Below, piece after piece: positions 25,284-33,610 of a stretch of DNA of 53,661 nt. A model generated the notes under the pieces. That model was not told the DNA's origin. It worked only from the letters and a program-made list of their open reading frames with translations, and did no database searches. Within the stretch, counting starts at the first letter, position 1. Every line of letters begins with the position of its first letter. A program made the position numbers and the translations under genes. This stretch comes from Actinomyces sp. AC-20-1 (GTDB taxonomy: Bacteria; Actinomycetota; Actinomycetes; Actinomycetales; Actinomycetaceae): assembly GCF_023369555.1 (NCBI RefSeq), contig NZ_JACJVC010000019.1, positions 1 through 53,661 on the forward strand, written 5' to 3'.

Positions 25284-28200
25284 GTTTCCCCCGCGCCAGC
25301 GGGGATGATCCCCGCTGCACCACGGGCAGCGGGGTGCCCGCCGCGTTTCCCCCGCGCCAGCGGGGATGATCCCGGCCTGACCCCCGACGGCAAGGAGCGC
25401 CTGCCGTTTCCCCCGCGCCAGCGGGGATGATCCCAGGTTGGACAGGATGCCGCCCAGGGCGCCCAGCGTTTCCCCCGCGCCAGCGGGGATGATCCGTGCC
25501 ACAGGTCCACCACACGCACCAGATGGCCGTTTCCCCCGCGCCAGCGGGGATGATCCCACGCTGGGCGTGGGACGGCCGTAGACCACCCCGTTTCCCCCGC
25601 GCCAGCGGGGATGATCCGACGATCTCGGGGCCGTTGATGACGCCGGTCAGGTTTCCCCCGCGCCAGCGGGGATGATCCCGTGTGGGAGCCGGGCGGCGAG
25701 GGGGTGCCTGCGTTTCCCCCGCGCCAGCGGGGATGATCCCACCAGCATCCTGGACGACGCTCACATCGAGATGTTTCCCCCGCGCCAGCGGGGATGATCC
25801 CGCCGTCCACGACAGCGCCATCGACTGCGGCTTGTTTCCCCCGCGCCAGCGGGGATGATCCCCTCGTGCCCCTGGCCCCCGCCACCGTCACCCCGTTTCC
25901 CCCGCGCCAGCGGGGATGATCCTCGTGCTGAGCGTGGAGCAGATGACCGTGCCCCGTTTCCCCCGCGCCAGCGGGGATGATCCGAGCCCCGTTCCCCGCT
26001 TTGTCCGGGGTGCGCCGTTTCCCCCGCGCCAGCGGGGATGATCCCTACTCGTCGATGCTGGCGATGAGTGTGGGGGCGTTTCCCCCGCGCCAGCGGGGAT
26101 GATCCCCGCTACATCGAGGCCGGCGAGAAAGGCACCGAGTTTCCCCCGCGCCAGCGGGGATGATCCGAGCACTGACTATGCCCAAGGCACTGAGCGATGG
26201 TTTCCCCCGCGCCAGCGGGGATGATCCGACCCCCGGCCGCGAGCGCATCACCCTCCCCGAGTTTCCCCCGCGCCAGCGGGGATGATCCGGCCCGCCAGGC
26301 TGGCCTGTGGGGCGGCCGGGGGTTTCCCCCGCGCCAGCGGGGATGATCCGCGCGTGTCGTGGGACAGAGAGGCTCGACCGCCGTTTCCCCCGCGCCAGCG
26401 GGGATGATCCCGCGGCCACCCAGCTGTACCGGGGTGGGGCTGAGTTTCCCCCGCGCCAGCGGGGATGATCCCAACCGTCGCCGCGATCCGGGCGGGATCG
26501 GCGCGTTTCCCCCGCGCCAGCGGGGATGATCCGTTCGCGGCGGTGGTGACGGCGGCGGTCGAGATGTTTCCCCCGCGCCAGCGGGGATGATCCGCGAGGC
26601 TCCAGACACGGCGCACCACAGGACGGGTTTCCCCCGCGCCAGCGGGGATGATCCGAGCCCGCTGAGTGTGCCTGAGGGCGCCCAGGTGTTTCCCCCGCGC
26701 CAGCGGGGATGATCCCTCGCGGGCGTGCTGCGGGTCGGACATGTCCCAGTTTCCCCCGCGCCAGCGGGGATGATCCGCGGATGCGGCTGCGTCCGGTGAC
26801 CGGGGAACCGTTTCCCCCGCGCCAGCGGGGATGATCCGGCGGCGTTCGGGGACGGCTTCGTGGAGGCCTACGTTTCCCCCGCGCCAGCGGGGATGATCCG
26901 GCGGCGTTCGGGGACAGCTTCGTGGAGGCCTACGTTTCCCCCGCGCCAGCGGGGATGATCCGCCCGGGACGCTGTCCATCAGCTGGATGAAGGCGTTTCC
27001 CCCGCGCCAGCGGGGATGATCCCACCGGCAACCCGTCGGGGATCGTCGCACAGTCGTTTCCCCCGCGCCAGCGGGGATGATCCGAAGGAGAAGAAGTCTG
27101 ATGGTGGCCGTCTCGAGTTTCCCCCGCGCCAGCGGGGATGATCCCGCCGTCCACGACAGCGCCATCGCCTGCGTCTCGTTTCCCCCGCGCCAGCGGGGAT
27201 GATCCGGCTGAGGAGGCCGCCGGCGCGCGCATGGTGTCGTTTCCCCCGCGCCAGCGGGGATGATCCCCGCCTGTGGCGCTCGGTCGATGCTGGCGCCACG
27301 TTTCCCCCGCGCCAGCGGGGATGATCCCGCGAGCAGGGCATGGCTGCGATAAGCTCGCGTGTTTCCCCCGCGCCAGCGGGGATGATCCCCCGCTCACCGC
27401 ATGCCCTCGTCCCGACGAGCTGTTTCCCCCGCGCCAGCGGGGATGATCCCCTAACGGCACCGAACCCGTTTTTCTGAGCACCGTTTCCCCCGCGCCAGCG
27501 GGGATGATCCGCCGTTGCCGCCCCACACGTAGGCGTAGGTGTCGTTTCCCCCGCGCCAGCGGGGATGATCCCACCACGAGCTCATCGGCCGGCTCCAGGA
27601 CGAGCGTTTCCCCCGCGCCAGCGGGGATGATCCGGCGATGGCCTCGTTGGCCAGCGCATGGCTGGGGTTTCCCCCGCGCCAGCGGGGATGATCCGTCCTT
27701 GGCGGACGCGAAGCCGAGTGCGGTGGCGTTTCCCCCGCGCCAGCGGGGATGATCCGCCCCCAGTCCTGCGCCGCCCGGATGAGCGTCGGTTTCCCCCGCG
27801 CCAGCGGGGATGATCCCGACGACGGGTGGCGCTCCCCCAACATCATGAAGTTTCCCCCGCGCCAGCGGGGATGATCCCGCCGAGCGCGACGCCCTGATCC
27901 GCGCTGCCGTGTTTCCCCCGCGCCAGCGGGGATGATCCGAGGCGGGCGAAGGTGTTGACCTTGGCGATGTCGTTTCCCCCGCGCCAGCGGGGATGATCCG
28001 GTCGACATGGCCGCGTGGCGGTCCCTGACCCAGGTTTCCCCCGCGCCAGCGGGGATGATCCGCAGCGGCAACGCACCCAGCCATAGCAGCAGAAGTTTCC
28101 CCCGCGCCAGCGGGGATGATCCGGGCGGCGAACTCGTCGGGCAGGATGTAGCGGTGTTTCCCCCGCGCCAGCGGGGATGATCCGGCGAGCAGCCGGTAGC

Positions 28201-28427
28201 GGCGCTCGGTGTTGGCGTTTCCCCCGCGCCAGCGGGGATGATCCGTCGCCGGCGGACTTCTCGGGGCGGCACTCGATGTTTCCCCCGCGCCAGCGGGGAT
28301 GATCCCAGGTGCCCGTCGCACAGGTCGGTCACGCGCTCGTTTCCCCCGCGCCAGCGGGGATGATCCGGAGAGCGACATGACCACCGCCGACACCATTGCG
28401 TTTCCCCCGCGCCAGCGGGGATGATCC
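25284..28427 (+). CRISPR. Type I-E CRISPR array, main block (52 repeats, 51 spacers)
   Basis: The 28-nt repeat starts GTTTCCCCCGCGCCAGCGGG and ends GATGATCC, with a stem CCCCGC/GCGGGG. Repeats begin at 25284 and recur every 61 bases. Five units are 62 bases long (starting 25406, 26810, 26872, 27544, 27972), and all repeats in the block look intact. The first spacer base is C or G in every unit but one (T at 25923), as expected if it comes from the PAM (29th repeat base in E. coli usage). Orientation, intact repeats and adjacency to cas2 put the leader on the left. Spacers at 26838 and 26900, and at 25801 and 27145, are related to each other. Confidence 0.98.
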
Positions 28428-28428
28428 G

Positions 28429-28743
28429 GAGATGGACGCGGCGGGCCTGTCCGCCCAGATGATCGAGCGCGCGGGCACCGCCGCCGCCTACTACTGGGTC
28501 ACCGGATCCACAGAAGCTTCTCTCCAGGTCCTCGACGCCATCACCGCCTCCGACCCGTCACGCGCCCCGAAGGGGAAGAGCGTCCCAAAAGGCTCGTCAC
28601 AGCGGAGGACTGGGCGCCGTACGGGATCGGCGAGCCGGGGCCGGACGGCTGGTACGAGGACTACCGCACCCCACCCGAAGACCTCCGGCCGCTCTCTCCA
28701 AGAGAACAAGAGCCCGAGCCAGACGGGGGCCCCAGCCGCCTGA
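28429..28743 (+). pseudogene. Phage tail-assembly chaperone (gpG-like), 5'-truncated by a CRISPR repeat
   Basis: The zero-frame product begins EMDAAGLSAQMIERAGT, continues to KGKSVPK, then runs into an Arg/Ser/Thr-rich frame to a stop at 28743. The true gene start is missing because the upstream DNA is a CRISPR repeat. The sense part ends at the slippery heptamer 28584-28590. The -1 frame product fits lambda G/GT-type chaperones that assist tape-measure assembly; the identity rests on gene order and the frameshift, not on a strong motif. Confidence 0.6.
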
Positions 28744-28922
28744 CGTGGACGGACATCCTCGCCCACTGGGACGCCCTGTGCGTGTCCCTCGCCACCCAGT
28801 TCGGCATCGACGAGGAGGACCCCAGCGTGTGGGCTCACTCGTGGCCGTGGCTACGTCGCAGGATCCTCGCTGTTGCCATCGACCCAGACACGCCCCTGGG
28901 GCACGCTCTCATGGACGGCTGA
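28584..28922 (+). pseudogene. Frameshift extension of the tail-assembly chaperone (GT-like), with -1 slippery site
   Basis: C-CCA-AAA at 28584-28590 is a canonical X-XXY-YYZ slippery heptamer in the correct phase. Slipping back one base leads to RLVTAEDWAPYGIGEPGPDG, then LTWTDILAHWDALC and AVAIDPDTPLGHALMDG, stopping at 28922. This frame is clearly protein-like, while the zero frame is not. The upstream part of the gene is absent, so the locus is not expected to be functional here. Confidence 0.65.
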
Positions 28923-29397
28923 ACGTCAGCCCCGTGGCCTCCTCGACGGCAGGCTGGTACTCCGGGCACCCCCACAGCACATAGGTGGCCTGCACCAACG
29001 CCGCCTCGTCGGCGGACATGCTGTCGAACTCGCCGACGCGTGTCGCCTCACCGAGCTCCTCGTAGACCTCTTGGGGGCTGCGCCCGGAGCCCTGCCCGGC
29101 CTCCCAGATGTCGCACGACAAGTCCCTCAGCGACGTCACGTCCCCCACAGTCGCTTGCGCGAAACCTGGGTGCGCCTTCACGAGGGTGCGGATCGCCTCC
29201 TCATCCGCGATGGGCTCCGCACCCTCGAGCAGAGCAGGCCACTCCGCCGCCGTCGGCGATGGGCTGGGCGACGTCGTCATCGTCCTCACAGGCACAGCCC
29301 TGGTGCTATCGGACGCGGCTCCTGAGCAGGCCGCCGCCCCTCCAGCGAGGGCAGCACACATCACCACAACTACACAGGCACGTCGACGGGCGCTCAT
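28909..29397 (-). CDS. Small secreted lipoprotein (DUF732-like) within the phage segment
   Basis: 162 aa. N terminus MSARRRACVVVVMCAALAGG then AAAC: a signal peptide with lipobox, predicted cleavage before Cys about residue 24. The mature part has a Ser/Thr/Pro linker and a helical domain with two further cysteines (DLSCDIW, LWGCPEY) that could form a disulfide, as in DUF732-like proteins. It overlaps the chaperone extension by 14 bases and opposes the tail genes. An accessory gene in this position could be a moron, for example superinfection exclusion; that function is a guess. It is the only complete gene in the insert. Confidence 0.65.
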   Translation of the reverse strand: MSARRRACVVVVMCAALAGGAAACSGAASDSTRAVPVRTMTTSPSPSPTAAEWPALLEGAEPIADEEAIRTLVKAHPGFAQATVGDVTSLRDLSCDIWEAGQGSGRSPQEVYEELGEATRVGEFDSMSADEAALVQATYVLWGCPEYQPAVEEATGLTFSRP

Positions 29398-29429
29398 ACC
29401 CCACACACTACCCAGAGGAGCACAGGCAC

Positions 29430-29762
29430 GTGGCACTGACCGTCGGCGAGCTTGTCGCCTACCTCCGGCTCAACGACTCCGACTTCAAGGCCAAGACGTC
29501 ATCCGCCACCACCACGTGGACGCGCATGACGTCCGGCATGGCCCAGACCGCGCAGACCGCCGCCGCTGCGCTCGGCGTCACCGCCACGTCCGCCTCCGTC
29601 CTCACGGTCAACGTCGCCCGCACCGGTCTGGCCTACAACGGTCTCCAGCAGAACTCCCGCGCCGCCCTGTCCTCCATCATGAGGTCCGCTGAGGCCGCCA
29701 ACGCCCAGATGGACAAGCTCGACGAGTTCGCCCGGAGGTTTCCCCCGCGCCAGCGGGGATGA
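29430..29762 (+). pseudogene. Phage tape-measure protein, N-terminal fragment cut by a CRISPR repeat
   Basis: The GTG at 29430 has GAGGAG upstream. The product begins VALTVGELVAYLRLNDSDFK and continues through Ala/Thr-rich helices to MDKLDEFAR at 29737. Translation then runs through the CRISPR repeat to a stop at 29762. The start pattern (xxLTVGELVAYL-L-D-DSDF) and the position after the frameshifting chaperone identify a tape-measure gene, normally hundreds of residues longer. Confidence 0.65.
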
Positions 29763-29957
29763 TCCCGACTGGGACGCGCGCGAGCGCCGCGCACCCGAGT
29801 TTCCCCCGCGCCAGCGGGGATGATCCCTTGCCGGCGGCGTCGCCGGTCTGCTCGGCGATGTTTTTTTCCCCCCCCCCCCCCGCCAGCGGGGATGATCCCA
29901 GCTCTTGTGTCGTGAGGGGGACGATGATCGCTTTCCCCCGCGCAGCGGCGATGATCC
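29738..29957 (+). CRISPR. Distal CRISPR block: two perfect repeats, one homopolymer-expanded repeat, one degenerate terminal repeat
   Basis: Perfect repeats at 29738-29765 and 29799-29826. At 29860-29898 the repeat is 39 nt long because the T-run and C-run are expanded (7 T, about 14 C) and the central GCG is lost. The last copy, 29931-29957, lacks one C and has GGCGAT for GGGGAT. Decay at the far end from the leader is normal for CRISPR arrays. The homopolymer copy may be a sequencing or polishing error. Confidence 0.9.
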
Positions 29958-30182
29958 GTGGTAGACGCCACAGAGACTCCCAACGACCTAGCGCCCCCAA
30001 GGTGAGCGCCAATAGCCACCCGGGCGTAGCCGCACCCGCCCAGTAACGCACCCAGGACCTGCGCACCAGCCACAATGCGATCACCACACTCACCGTCCTC
30101 AAGTCGCGCTCGCAAACGACGTGAGAGCCAACCACCCCGCGTTGGCCACCTGCACCCCGACGCTGGTAGAGTCCCGCCCCGG
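29958..30182. other. Gap between the array end and tRNA-Arg
   Basis: No convincing complete gene. On the minus strand one frame encodes a hydrophobic run (TVSVVIALWLVRRSW, then WLLALTLGALGRW) that would be cut by the terminal repeat, possibly a decayed membrane-protein end. Nothing else is seen. Confidence 0.3.
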
Positions 30183-30258
30183 GCCCCGGTAGCTCAGTGG
30201 ATAGAGCGTCTGCCTCCGGAGCAGAAGGTCGCAGGTTCGAATCCTGTCCGGGGCACCA
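30183..30258 (+). tRNA. tRNA-Arg (anticodon CCG)
   Basis: A complete cloverleaf of 76 bases including an encoded CCA. The acceptor stem GCCCCGG pairs with CCGGGGC. The D-arm region is TAGCTCAGTGGATAGAGC. The anticodon stem TCTGC/GCAGA holds loop CTCCGGA with anticodon CCG, which reads CGG. The T-arm is GCAGGTTCGAATCCTGT. Confidence 0.97.
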
Positions 30259-30267
30259 ACGAGGAAC

Positions 30268-30302
30268 GCCCGCCGTCACAGCACGAAGCCGTGACGGCGG
30301 GC
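30268..30302 (+). terminator. Strong hairpin after tRNA-Arg
   Basis: GCCCGCCGTCAC and GTGACGGCGGGC form a perfect 12-bp stem with an 11-base loop, ten bases after the tRNA. It also lies downstream of the convergent ATPase gene's stop (30375) and may serve both strands. Confidence 0.75.
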
Positions 30303-30374
30303 GTCCTCATCTCCTCGTCCCAGGCCCCACCCGGGTCGTGTCCGTTCCTGTGCCCCGCACTCGCCCCGGTCTCC

Positions 30375-31151
30375 TCACACGCCGTGCCGGGTCAGGACCC
30401 GCCGCACCTGCTCGAGCCGTCCAGCCCGGTCCTCCCCGTCGTCGCGCCCGAGCGCCAGGTCCTCGGCTACGGAGCCGTCAACCAGGACGAGAACTCGGTC
30501 AGCCCGGGCGGCGACGGCGGCGTCGTGGGTGACGAGCACCAGGGTGCGGCCCTCAGCGACGACTCCGGCCAGCAGGTCGAGGACCCGGGCGGCCGAGGCG
30601 GAGTCGAGGGCTCCGGTGGGCTCATCACCGAAGAGGACGTCGGGATCGTTGATGAGCGCCCGGCACAAGGCGGCGCGCTGGAGCTGACCACCGGAGACCT
30701 CGGTGACGTGGTGATGAGAGACCTCTGCGACCCCCATGCGCTCCATGAGCTCACGGGCGCGCTGGCGCACCTGCGCCGGCGAGTCCACGCGGGCGACGAG
30801 GGCAGGCAGGGCGATGTTGTCGGCCAGGTCGAGGGTCCGCACGAATCGGGTGGTCTGGAACACGAATCCGATGCGGTGCAGCCGCAGGTCCGCCAGCTGC
30901 CTCTCACTCATGGATGACAGCTCCTGCCCTCCCAGCTCGACACACCCGGAGGTGGGCACGTCCATGCCGGCGAGCAGGCTCAGCAGCGTGGACTTTCCGG
31001 AGCCCGAGGGCCCCATGATGGCCAGGAGCTGTCCGGCTGGCACGTCCAGGTCGATGCCGTGCAGGACCCGCACGTCCCAGTCCTTGACCAGACCTCGGGC
31101 GCTCAGGACGGGGCCGGGCGTGACCGCTCCGGTACGGGGGATGGTGGTCAT
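30375..31151 (-). CDS. ABC transporter ATPase, MacB/LolD type
   Basis: 258 aa. Walker A GPSGSGKST, Q-loop region FVFQTTRFVRTLDLADNIALP, signature VSGGQLQRAALCRAL and Walker B DVLFGDEPTGALD. ADNIALP and EPTGALD are typical of FtsE/LolD/MacB-like ATPases, which drive mechanotransmission permeases rather than ordinary importers. The ATG at 31151 overlaps the permease stop (ATGA). It is the last gene of the tetR-MFS-permease-ATPase operon. Export of an antimicrobial compound or lipid is likely; the substrate is unknown. Confidence 0.88.
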   Translation of the reverse strand: MTTIPRTGAVTPGPVLSARGLVKDWDVRVLHGIDLDVPAGQLLAIMGPSGSGKSTLLSLLAGMDVPTSGCVELGGQELSSMSERQLADLRLHRIGFVFQTTRFVRTLDLADNIALPALVARVDSPAQVRQRARELMERMGVAEVSHHHVTEVSGGQLQRAALCRALINDPDVLFGDEPTGALDSASAARVLDLLAGVVAEGRTLVLVTHDAAVAARADRVLVLVDGSVAEDLALGRDDGEDRAGRLEQVRRVLTRHGV

Positions 31152-33610
31152 GAGGTCCGTCCTGTCAGGGTGCGAGGGTGGAGAGAGCGGGTGGCGATGA
31201 GGGTGCCGGCCATGACGACGGCGACGATTCCAGCGGGCACGGGACCCCAGGTGAGCCCCGCCCTGGTCATGAGACTGACGCCCGGCGCACCCATCCGCGC
31301 CAGGGCCGTCCCCAGCAGCGCCTGCCCACCCGCAGCGGCCATGACCTGCCCGACGACGATGCCGCAGCATGCCAGGACAGCGGCGCGCACCACCTGGATC
31401 CGCAGCAGCGCACCTCTGTCCATCCCCACCCCCGCAAGGGCTGTCAGGTCCGGCCGGATCCGCTCGAGGTGCAGCACCGTGGACAGGACGGTCACGAGCA
31501 GGACGATGCCCAGACCCGCCAGGGTGGCGGCCAGCACGAGACCTCGCACCTGGGTGGTGGTCGAGCCCACGGTCTGGACGGCGAACTCCTCCGGGACGGT
31601 GACCTTGGCCCCGGGGTGGGCCTGGCGTATCCGGTCTGCCAGTGTGGCTGCCTCAACGCCGTCGGCCAGTCTCATGTTGATGACGTGCCACAGGGGCTCG
31701 GGCGGGAGTGCTCTCAGGACGAAGCCGGTGGACCCGCCGTTGGTGACGTCCGAGTAGGTGCCCACCAGGGTGAGCCGGTCAGCCGGGGTGCCGCCTGCAG
31801 GGACGGGCATGCCGGCCCCGGCCTGCTGGGCCATGAGGACCTGTTGCCCCACGCTCACGTCCAGGGCGCCCGCCTGGCTGGCGGACAGGGCGATCTCCCC
31901 GGGGCCCTGAGGCGCCCGTCCGGTGACGTAGTGGGGTGTGAAGACCAGCTCGGTGGCGGCCTCGACGGGCACGGTGTCCCAGGCCCCGGGCGTGGCGGCT
32001 GAGGCCAGCTCAAGACGCTGGGCACCTCGTACCTCCACCTGCCGCACCTGCGGGTCGGTGCGCAGGGACTCCACAAGGGCGTCAACGTCGGCGGCGCCCT
32101 GGCGCACGTCGACACGCAGCTGGGCACCCTGACCGACCCCCAGGTAGGTGGAGAAGCGCGCGTCGGTGAGCGTGGTGAGCGCTCCCAGGGGCAGCACCAT
32201 GAGCACGGTGGCCACGGCGATGACCCCGGCGAGCAGGGCGCCCTGGGTGCTGGCGGCCGAGCGCGCCCCCAGCCAGGTCACCGGTGACAGCACGGGCAGG
32301 CGCTCCGCCGCCCGCAGCAGGCCGGTGCCCCGGCGCCGAGGCAACGGGTGGCGCGGTGACGTCCGGGTCCGTGACCGGAGGCTCCATCGGCGGCGACAAC
32401 CGGCTCCGTCAACGCCGTCGTGCCCACCGTCGGCAGCGCGCAGCATGACCATGACGGGGCGGCCGAGCTCGCGGCGCAGGGCGGTCAGCGCTCCCCCGAC
32501 CACCAGAGCCATGACCGTCGCAGCGGTGAGGACCACCGTCAGGACCATGGTGGGGGTGGTGGGAGGCCGCCCCAGGTAGGCCAGGGAGCTCGCGCCCAGC
32601 GTGCCGGCCAGCGGCGCGCAGGCGACCAGCCCGACGAGCCCACCAGCCAGCGCGAGGCTCACGTGCTTGGCGAGGACCAGCTCGGCCAGGCTGACACGGG
32701 ACAGCCCGAGGGCGCGCAGGGCCGCCAGCTGGGGCAGGTCGGCTCGGACCCCGGCGAGCACGGCCAGGCGCACGGCCAGCGCGGCCACGCCCAGCACGAG
32801 CAGCGCGATGGCCAGGGCGACGGCGGCCACGAGGTAGGTGGACAGCCCGTTCATCAGGCGCAGGGCGGAGGAGTCCACAGCCACGCCTTGTGCGGGCAGC
32901 CCGGAGGAGGTGTAGGCGTCCAGCACCTGCCCTGCCGAGGCTCCGGGGGTGGTGCGCAGCTCGATGATCTGCTCCTCGTCGTCCAGGAGGGCGTCGAGGC
33001 GCTCGTAGTCGGTCTGGTGGACGAGCAGGCGCTTGGAGGTGACGAGGGACGGGTTCATCTGGGCGTCGCGGGCGAAGGCGACGACGGTCAGGACGATGAC
33101 CTGGCCGTCGGCACGCACCTCGACGGTGTCGCCGAGGGCCGCCTGCCCGGTGACCAGGTAGTGCACGGGCAGGGCGACCTCACCGGGGCCGGGGTCCAGG
33201 ACCTGGCCGTCCTCGTCGACGAGCAGGTCGAAGGAGGTGTTCTGGGTGACGAAGGCGGGCTCGAGGACGGAGGGGGCCTGGCTGTCGCCGTCGATCCACA
33301 GCCCGGCCCCGGGCACCAGCAGGGTGCGGGAGACCTGTGACTGGGCGACGTCGTCGCGCTGCGCGGCCCAGGCGTGGATGGCCTCGGCGTCCCGGTCGGT
33401 GATGGGCCCGGCGCTCATCTGGACGACGTCGGGCGGCAGCGCGGCCCGCCACAGCTGCTCGGTGGCGGCCTGGGTTCGTGCCATGAGCAGCACCGAGGCT
33501 CCGGCCAGGGCGACGACGAGAGCGGTCAGGAGGGCCAGGACGAGGGCGACGACGGGGCCGCGACGCAGGTCGGCGAGGACGAGCCGGGCCAGCAGCGAGG
33601 GGGTCAGCAT
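31148..33610 (-). CDS. FtsX/MacB-like ABC permease
   Basis: 820 aa. One N-terminal membrane helix (VVALVLALLTALVVALAGASVLL, given in part here as residues 15-37), a large extracytoplasmic domain, a three-helix FtsX block around residues 255-400, a second N-terminal-like helix (about 455-475), another soluble domain and a final FtsX block at 680-810. This duplicated layout is standard for large actinobacterial FtsX permeases. ATG 33610 overlaps the MFS stop by three codons. It pairs with the ATPase downstream. Confidence 0.85.
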   Translation of the reverse strand: MLTPSLLARLVLADLRRGPVVALVLALLTALVVALAGASVLLMARTQAATEQLWRAALPPDVVQMSAGPITDRDAEAIHAWAAQRDDVAQSQVSRTLLVPGAGLWIDGDSQAPSVLEPAFVTQNTSFDLLVDEDGQVLDPGPGEVALPVHYLVTGQAALGDTVEVRADGQVIVLTVVAFARDAQMNPSLVTSKRLLVHQTDYERLDALLDDEEQIIELRTTPGASAGQVLDAYTSSGLPAQGVAVDSSALRLMNGLSTYLVAAVALAIALLVLGVAALAVRLAVLAGVRADLPQLAALRALGLSRVSLAELVLAKHVSLALAGGLVGLVACAPLAGTLGASSLAYLGRPPTTPTMVLTVVLTAATVMALVVGGALTALRRELGRPVMVMLRAADGGHDGVDGAGCRRRWSLRSRTRTSPRHPLPRRRGTGLLRAAERLPVLSPVTWLGARSAASTQGALLAGVIAVATVLMVLPLGALTTLTDARFSTYLGVGQGAQLRVDVRQGAADVDALVESLRTDPQVRQVEVRGAQRLELASAATPGAWDTVPVEAATELVFTPHYVTGRAPQGPGEIALSASQAGALDVSVGQQVLMAQQAGAGMPVPAGGTPADRLTLVGTYSDVTNGGSTGFVLRALPPEPLWHVINMRLADGVEAATLADRIRQAHPGAKVTVPEEFAVQTVGSTTTQVRGLVLAATLAGLGIVLLVTVLSTVLHLERIRPDLTALAGVGMDRGALLRIQVVRAAVLACCGIVVGQVMAAAGGQALLGTALARMGAPGVSLMTRAGLTWGPVPAGIVAVVMAGTLIATRSLHPRTLTGRTS

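Larger units (their letters stand above)
28428..29737 (+). mobile_element. 1310-bp phage tail-gene segment embedded between two CRISPR repeats
   Basis: Between the repeat ending at 28427 and the repeat starting at 29738 there is no array but a continuous piece of phage genome: C-terminal part of a tail-assembly chaperone with its frameshift extension, a lipoprotein gene on the other strand, and the N-terminal part of a tape-measure gene. Both genes at the edges are cut exactly at the repeats. There is no integrase, att site or transposase, so this is not a normal prophage or insertion sequence. Confidence 0.85.

Noticed and set aside
28428-29737. Ordinary prophage or insertion-sequence integration into the array
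   Set aside because: No integrase, transposase, terminal inverted repeats or target duplication, and both edge genes are cut exactly at repeat borders.
25249-29762. Long minus-strand ORFs with repeated IIPAGAGET/HPRWRGGN motifs
   Set aside because: They are translations of the CRISPR repeats and spacers in different frames, not proteins.
15557-29968. GGTAGACG recurring in the mini-CRISPR, the leader and after the terminal repeat
   Set aside because: An 8-base word without a shared position or orientation logic; probably chance.
29677-30279. Minus-strand ORF containing PGQDSNLRPSAPEAD
   Set aside because: This is the familiar false translation of a tRNA gene on its opposite strand.
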